Below the pieces are notes generated by a model. The model was not told where the DNA came from. It worked only from the letters and a program-made list of their open reading frames with translations, and made no database searches. This document shows positions 34,355 to 38,614 of a stretch of DNA of 38,614 nt, piece after piece (the first letter of the stretch is position 1; each line of letters starts with the position of its first letter). The position numbers and the translations under genes were made by a program. Source of the stretch: Candidatus Alistipes faecigallinarum (GTDB taxonomy: Bacteria > Bacteroidota > Bacteroidia > Bacteroidales > Rikenellaceae); contig DXDG01000015.1 of the NCBI GenBank assembly GCA_019115605.1, positions 1 to 38,614 on the forward strand, written 5' to 3'.

Positions 34355-35550
34355 AGCTGCTTTGGAAACTTTTGCGCAGCCATTTGAGTGTGGCGCAGAC
34401 CGTGGGTTTCGCCCTGGCCGGAGTGGTGGGCATGACCGTCGTGCTGACGGCGCTGCAGGCCTATCGCGACGTGATGCCGATCTTCCGGGCGCCCGACTCG
34501 TTCGTTCGCGGCGACTACCTGGTCCTTTCGAAACGGGTCGGAACGTTGCAGACCTTCGGTTTGGGCAGCGGCGGTTTCAATGAGGAGGAGCTGCGCGACC
34601 TGCGCAAGCAGCTCTTTGTCCGGGAGGTCGGGGCCTTCGTGCCGGCCGATTACCGCGTGAAGGGCTCCGTGAGTGCCGGAGGCGTCGGCTTTTCGACCTA
34701 TCTCTTTTTCGAGTCGGTGCCCGACCGTTTCCTCGATGTGGAGACCGAGGCGTGGCGGTTCGATCCCGCGCAACGCGAAATTCCGATCGTCATACCGCGC
34801 AACTACCTGAACCTCTATAATTTCGGATTTGCCCGTTCGCAGGGCCTTCCTCAGATCTCGGAGGGGTTGTTCAGGCGTGTTACGCTCGACGTGGAGCTCT
34901 CCGGCGCGGGCCGCAGCGAACATTTCCGCGGGCGGATCGTCGGATTGTCGAACCGCCTCAATACGATCCTCGTGCCCGAAAGTTTCATCCGCTGGTCGAA
35001 CGAACGTTTCGGCGGCGGCAGCGGAGCGAAGGATCCGCTGCGCGTGATTGTCGAGACGGACGGCCCGGCCGACGAGCGGCTGGCAGCCTACCTGTCGAGC
35101 CGGGGCTACGAGGCCGAGGGCGAGGCTCCGGACGACGGCCGCGCCGCGCGTTTCGTGCGCCTGGCAGCTTCAGCCGTTGCGGCCGTGGGCCTGGTTTTCA
35201 GCATCATGTCCTTCTATCTGCTGCTGTTGAGCATCTTCCTGCTGCTGCAGAAAAACAGCCGCAAGCTTGAGACCCTCTCCCTGCTGGGCTATCGTCCGGG
35301 GCGCATCGCCCTGCCGTATGTGGCGCTGACGCTCGGTCTGAATCTGGCGGTGTGGTGCGGGGCGCTGCTGCTGCTCTGGGCCATACGGTCGCGGTATCTG
35401 CCGCTTCTCGAAACGATGCAGGAGGGATACACTCCGTCCGGCGTGGGGCTTGCGCTGCTTTGCGGCCTCGTGCTGGCCCTGCTGCTCACGGCGCTCAATG
35501 CCGCGGCGATCCGCCGCAGAATCGGACGGCTCGGAGCCGGAAAAGAGTAA
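34351..35550 (+). CDS. ABC transporter permease, FtsX/MacB-like
   Basis: A 399-residue inner-membrane permease with FtsX/MacB topology. There is one helix near residues 17-38 (VGFALAGVVGMTVVLTALQA), a large periplasmic domain (about 40-265) and three helices at about 272-300, 320-347 and 365-388 (IMSFYLLLLSIFLLLQ, LTLGLNLAVWCGALLLLW, LALLCGLVLALLLTALNA). The cytoplasmic loop KLETLSLLGYRPGRIALPY between helices 2 and 3 is the expected contact with the ATPase. Such permeases usually move lipids, lipoproteins or peptides, or transmit mechanical signals, rather than importing solutes; the cargo is unknown. It overlaps the ATPase gene by 4 nt and is followed by rpe after 17 nt. Confidence 0.9.
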   Translation: MKLLWKLLRSHLSVAQTVGFALAGVVGMTVVLTALQAYRDVMPIFRAPDSFVRGDYLVLSKRVGTLQTFGLGSGGFNEEELRDLRKQLFVREVGAFVPADYRVKGSVSAGGVGFSTYLFFESVPDRFLDVETEAWRFDPAQREIPIVIPRNYLNLYNFGFARSQGLPQISEGLFRRVTLDVELSGAGRSEHFRGRIVGLSNRLNTILVPESFIRWSNERFGGGSGAKDPLRVIVETDGPADERLAAYLSSRGYEAEGEAPDDGRAARFVRLAASAVAAVGLVFSIMSFYLLLLSIFLLLQKNSRKLETLSLLGYRPGRIALPYVALTLGLNLAVWCGALLLLWAIRSRYLPLLETMQEGYTPSGVGLALLCGLVLALLLTALNAAAIRRRIGRLGAGKE

Positions 35551-35567
35551 CTTCAAACCATACAGCC

Positions 35568-36215
35568 ATGAGAATCCTATCACCTTCGATGCTTTCGGCC
35601 GATTTCGGCCATCTGGACCGCGATACGCGGATGGTGGACCGCAGTGCCGCCAAATGGGTCCATATCGACGTCATGGACGGCGTCTTCGTGCCGAACATCT
35701 CCTTCGGCTTTCCCGTGATGAAGGCGATCCGCAAGGCTACGGAGAAGTGTCTCGACGTGCATCTGATGATCGTCGAGCCGGAGCGCTATGTCGCCCGTTT
35801 CGCCGAAGCGGGTGCCGGGATCGTAACCTTCCACTACGAAGCCACCCGGGATGTTGCGGGATGCATCGGGCTGATCCGCAAGGCCGGCGTGCAGGTCGGC
35901 ATCTCGATCAAGCCGGCCACGCCGGTCGAGGAGCTGCGCGAGGTGCTGCCGCAGGTCGATCTGGTGCTTGTCATGAGTGTCGAGCCGGGCTTCGGCGGGC
36001 AGTCGTTCATCCCCGGATCGCTCGACAAGATCCGCGCGCTGCGTGCGATGATCCGCGAGCAGGGCCTCCGGACGATGATCGAGGTCGACGGCGGCGTCTC
36101 GGCGCGCAATGCCCGCGAGCTGTTCGATGCCGGGGCCGATGCCCTGGTGACCGGCAGTGCCGTCTTCGGCGCCGCGGATCCCGAGGCCGAGATCCTCAGA
36201 ATGCTGGAGGCCTGA
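35568..36215 (+). CDS. rpe: Ribulose-phosphate 3-epimerase
   Basis: Rpe interconverts ribulose-5-phosphate and xylulose-5-phosphate in the pentose phosphate pathway. The 215-residue TIM-barrel product has LSPSMLSADFGHLDRDTRMV, the metal-site motif WVHIDVMDGVFVPNISFGFP, LDVHLMIVEPERYV, VLVMSVEPGFGGQSFIPGSL and the C-terminal IEVDGGVSARNARELFDAGA, all with catalytic residues present. The frame extends far upstream (35352) out of phase with the permease; the ATG at 35568 is the family start (MRILSPSMLSADF). rpiB, which acts in the same pathway, is elsewhere in the window. Confidence 0.97.
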   Translation: MRILSPSMLSADFGHLDRDTRMVDRSAAKWVHIDVMDGVFVPNISFGFPVMKAIRKATEKCLDVHLMIVEPERYVARFAEAGAGIVTFHYEATRDVAGCIGLIRKAGVQVGISIKPATPVEELREVLPQVDLVLVMSVEPGFGGQSFIPGSLDKIRALRAMIREQGLRTMIEVDGGVSARNARELFDAGADALVTGSAVFGAADPEAEILRMLEA

Positions 36216-36239
36216 TCGCGATTTCTCGGATTAAATCAT

Positions 36240-36247
36240 TACCTTTG
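36240..36247 (+). promoter_or_regulatory. -7 box upstream of the ABC-F gene
   Basis: TACCTTTG (perfect TAnnTTTG) lies 68 nt before the ABC-F ATG at 36316, predicting a leader of about 60 nt, which contains the upstream ORF at 36275-36319. This is among the longer protein-gene leaders I infer in the window. Confidence 0.55.
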
Positions 36248-36274
36248 CGGCACATTTCGCCGAAGTGGACCCGC

Positions 36275-36319
36275 ATGGGGCGTCCGCTTGCGGCGGAGAT
36301 TGAGTTACAGGTACTATGA
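36275..36319 (+). CDS. Possible 14-residue upstream ORF overlapping the ABC-F start
   Basis: ATG at 36275 encodes MGRPLAAEIELQVL and its TGA stop (36317-36319) overlaps the ABC-F ATG (36316-36318) as ATGA. It lies wholly inside the predicted leader. It could couple translation or act as a leader peptide; some antibiotic-resistance ABC-F genes are controlled by ribosome-stalling leader peptides. It may also be chance, because the same frame is open for a long way upstream through rpe. Confidence 0.3.
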   Translation: MGRPLAAEIELQVL

Positions 36320-38295
36320 TTTCGCTCGACAATCTTACGGTAAGCTACGGAGGCTGGACCCTCTTCGACAATATTTCGTTTCTGATCAACCCGAAGGACC
36401 GGATCGGTCTGGTCGGCAAGAACGGCGCGGGCAAGACGACGCTGCTGCGCATCATTACGGGCGAGCAGCAGCCCACCTCGGGTACCGTGACCTTCAACGG
36501 TGACTGTACGATCGGCTACCTGCCGCAGACGATGCGTGTGGCCGATACGACGACCCTTGTCGAGGAGACGGCCAAGGCCTTCGAGGAGGTGCTGCGTCTT
36601 GAGGCCGAGATCGAGCGGCTGACGCGCGAGATCGCCGAGCGCACCGATTACGAAAGCCCCGAATACGAACAGCTGCTGCACCGCCTGAACGACGCCCAGG
36701 ACCACTACCATATCCTCGGCGGCGAGACGCGCGATGCCGATATCGAAAAGACGCTGCTCGGTCTGGGCTTCAAGCGCGAGGATTTCGGCCGTGCGACGAG
36801 CGAGTTCTCGGGCGGCTGGCGCATGCGCATCGAGTTGGCGAAGCTGCTGTTGCGGCGCCCCTCGATCTTCCTGCTCGACGAGCCCACGAACCACCTCGAC
36901 ATCGAGTCGATCCAGTGGCTCGAGGAGTATCTGAAGAACTACAACGGCGCCGTGCTGCTCATCTCGCACGACCGGGCCTTCCTGGATAACGTAACGAACC
37001 GCACGATCGAACTCTCGCTGGGCAAGATCACCGACTACAAGGTGCCCTATTCGAAGTATGTCGTGCTGCGCGCCGAGCGCCGTGCCCAGCAGCTGGCCGC
37101 CTACGAAAACCAGCAGCGGATGATCGAGAAGACCGAGGAGTTCATCGAGAAGTTCCGTTACAAACCGACGAAGTCGAACCAGGTGCAGTCGCGCATCAAG
37201 CAGCTGGAGCGTCTCGAACGGCTGGAGGTCGAGGAGGAGGATCTCTCAACGCTCAACATCAAGTTCCCGCCGGCACCCCGCTCGGGGCAGATCGTCGCGG
37301 AGATCCGCGAGGCCGGCATGTCGTTCGGCGCGAAGCATGTCTTCAGCGGTGCGAACTTCACGATCGAGAAGGGCGACCGCATCGCCTTCGTGGGCCGCAA
37401 CGGCGAGGGTAAGACGACGCTGGCGCGGATGCTCGTGGGGCAGCTGACGCCCACCGAGGGGTCGATCCGCCTCGGGGCGAACGTCAATATCGGCTACTAT
37501 GCGCAGAATCAGGATGATCTGATGGACGGCGAGTTCACGGTCTACGATACGCTGGACCGGGTGGCCGTGGGCGATATCCGCACGCGGCTGCGCGATATCC
37601 TCGGGGCGTTCCTCTTCCGCGGCGAGGATATCGACAAGAAGGTCAAGGTGCTCTCGGGCGGTGAACGGGCCCGTCTGGCCATGGCCCGCATGATGCTCGA
37701 ACCGCGCAACCTGCTGGTCCTCGACGAGCCGACGAACCATATGGACATGCGCTCGAAGGATATCCTCAAGAACGCCATTCTGAAGTACGACGGTACGGTG
37801 GTTGTCGTTTCGCACGACCGTGAGTTCCTCGACGGCATGGTCGAGAAGGTCTACGAGTTCCGCGACGGCGGGGTCAAGGAGTACCTCGGCGGCATCTATT
37901 ACTTCCTCGAGAAGCGCAAGCTGGAGTCGCTGCAGGAGATCGAGCGGCGGGATCCGTCGCCGAAGGCCGCTGCGGCGAAGAGCCCGGCGAAGGGCGCGGC
38001 CCCGGCCGACAACGCGAAGCCGGCCTCGTCGGGCAAGGCCTCCTACGAGCAGCGCAAGGAGCAGGAGAAGCTGCTGCGCAAGCTGCGCCGCAACGTCGAG
38101 ACGATCGAGGCGGAGCTTGCCGACATCGAGCGGCAGATTGCCGCATACGATGCGAAGTTTGCCGCCGCCACCGACTACAACGAGGCCGACTATAAGGCCT
38201 ACAACGACCTGAAGGCCCGCTACGACCACCAGATGCACGAGTGGGAGAAGGCCTCCTATGAATTGGAAATCACCGAAGAACAATACAATGGATAA
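36316..38295 (+). CDS. ABC-F family ATPase (Uup/EttA-like), ribosome-associated
   Basis: A 659-residue protein with two ABC domains and no membrane segment, the ABC-F layout. Domain 1: Walker A GLVGKNGAGKTTLLRI (about residues 35-50), signature FSGGWRMRIELAKLLL, Walker B IFLLDEPTNHLDI. A charged linker of about 80 residues follows (FIEKFRYKPTKSNQVQSRIK), the usual P-site tRNA interaction motif. Domain 2: Walker A FVGRNGEGKTTLARM, signature LSGGERARLAMARMML, Walker B LLVLDEPTNHMDM. The C-terminal tail has an Ala/Lys/Pro-rich linker (about 550-580) and a coiled coil (QRKEQEKLLRKLRRNVETIE onward), as in Uup. ABC-F proteins relieve stalled ribosomes, and some confer antibiotic resistance; nothing here decides which. 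The stop overlaps the rlmB start by 8 nt. Confidence 0.95.
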   Translation: MISLDNLTVSYGGWTLFDNISFLINPKDRIGLVGKNGAGKTTLLRIITGEQQPTSGTVTFNGDCTIGYLPQTMRVADTTTLVEETAKAFEEVLRLEAEIERLTREIAERTDYESPEYEQLLHRLNDAQDHYHILGGETRDADIEKTLLGLGFKREDFGRATSEFSGGWRMRIELAKLLLRRPSIFLLDEPTNHLDIESIQWLEEYLKNYNGAVLLISHDRAFLDNVTNRTIELSLGKITDYKVPYSKYVVLRAERRAQQLAAYENQQRMIEKTEEFIEKFRYKPTKSNQVQSRIKQLERLERLEVEEEDLSTLNIKFPPAPRSGQIVAEIREAGMSFGAKHVFSGANFTIEKGDRIAFVGRNGEGKTTLARMLVGQLTPTEGSIRLGANVNIGYYAQNQDDLMDGEFTVYDTLDRVAVGDIRTRLRDILGAFLFRGEDIDKKVKVLSGGERARLAMARMMLEPRNLLVLDEPTNHMDMRSKDILKNAILKYDGTVVVVSHDREFLDGMVEKVYEFRDGGVKEYLGGIYYFLEKRKLESLQEIERRDPSPKAAAAKSPAKGAAPADNAKPASSGKASYEQRKEQEKLLRKLRRNVETIEAELADIERQIAAYDAKFAAATDYNEADYKAYNDLKARYDHQMHEWEKASYELEITEEQYNG

Positions 38296-38614
38296 TCTGA
38301 TTTTCGGGATCCGTCCCGTGGCCGAGGCGATCGAAGCCGGCCGGCAGATCGAAAAACTCTACATCCGCAAGGGGGCCGAGGGGCCGTTGATGCAGGAGTT
38401 CCGCGACTTGTGCATCCGCCACCGCATCCGCTGGCAGGAGGTGCCCGTCGAGAAGCTGAACCGCCTGACGCGCGGCAACCATCAGGGGGTCGTTGCTCAG
38501 ACGGCCGCCATCGAGTATGTCGAACTGTCGGACATTCTCGAACGGGTTCCCGAGGATGAGACGCCGCTGGTGGTCCTCTTCGACGGGGTGACCGACGTAC
38601 GCAACTTCGGGGCC
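38288..38614 (+). CDS. rlmB: 23S rRNA (guanosine-2'-O)-methyltransferase RlmB (cut by window edge)
   Basis: A SpoU/TrmH-family methyltransferase; RlmB methylates G2251 of 23S rRNA. Only the first 109 codons are present. MDNLIFGIRPVAEAIEAGRQ is the typical N-terminal opening. The substrate-binding L30e-like domain follows, with the KLNRLTRGNHQGVVAQTAAI segment (His-Gln-Gly-Val hallmark). The methyltransferase domain begins with LVVLFDGVTDVRNFGA, where the conserved pattern is D-x-V-x-D-x-x-N-x-G-A. It overlaps the ABC-F stop by 8 nt in another frame, so the two are translationally linked. Confidence 0.93.
   Translation, partial: MDNLIFGIRPVAEAIEAGRQIEKLYIRKGAEGPLMQEFRDLCIRHRIRWQEVPVEKLNRLTRGNHQGVVAQTAAIEYVELSDILERVPEDETPLVVLFDGVTDVRNFGA

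Overview
The window looks like core chromosome of a high-GC member of the Bacteroidales, most likely Alistipes or a close Rikenellaceae relative. Three things point there. Start-proximal promoters repeatedly show the Bacteroidota -7 box TAnnTTTG. Shine-Dalgarno sites are weak or absent. The protein families are Bacteroidota-typical: NigD-like, DUF4836, DUF4377-like, DUF2851, GSCFA, HU-CCDC81/SPOR and short lipoproteins with acidic residues after the lipid cysteine. I see no phage, IS element, CRISPR array or integrase. Gene density is high and both window edges cut a gene (secA at the left, rlmB at the right).

Layout. 1-7010 (minus): secA (partial), then a run transcribed GSCFA protein > degenerate PafA-like phosphatase > sufE > sufT > DUF2851. 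7044-12473: ispE diverges from the GSCFA gene across 33 bp; then rpiB, a DUF4377-like lipoprotein, a small membrane protein and typA (all minus); aroB (plus) diverges from typA. 12547-15836 (minus): malic enzyme, ruvB and a NigD-like lipoprotein. 15961-17811 (plus): an ECF sigma factor and a very unusual anti-sigma factor that appears to cross both membranes. 18058-18132: tRNA-Arg(CCG). 18177-22965 (plus): an inactive S24-type regulator, riboflavin synthase, an orphan histidine kinase, lgt, an HU/SPOR protein and a GtrA-family protein. 23041-29053: uvrB (minus) divergent from dnaG, then smpB, tsaB and a small conserved gene. 29112-30644 (minus): rmuC. 30702-30914: a probable stand-alone structured RNA gene. 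30982-38614 (plus): an outer-membrane barrel protein, a DUF4836 lipoprotein, an ABC ATPase/FtsX-like permease pair, rpe, an ABC-F ATPase preceded by a 14-codon overlapping upstream ORF, and rlmB (partial).

How the genes work together. Most of the window is housekeeping: protein export (secA, lgt), translation and its rescue (typA, smpB, tsaB, ABC-F, rlmB, tRNA), replication and repair (dnaG, uvrB, ruvB, rmuC), metabolism (ispE, rpiB, aroB, malic enzyme, ribE, rpe) and Fe-S assembly (sufE, sufT). The points I consider most worth following are five. (1) The NigD-like / ECF sigma / dual-membrane anti-sigma locus resembles the Das/Dma/NigD vesiculation control system of Bacteroides. (2) A structured ncRNA of about 200 nt has its own promoter and terminator. 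(3) A PafA-like protein has lost five of the usual active-site residues. (4) TAnnTTTG ending 4-5 nt before ATG recurs at ispE, the GSCFA gene, ruvB, uvrB, dnaG and rmuC, which predicts leaderless mRNAs. (5) An upstream ORF overlaps the ABC-F start.

All calls come from reading the sequence by eye. No database search, alignment program or folding program was run.
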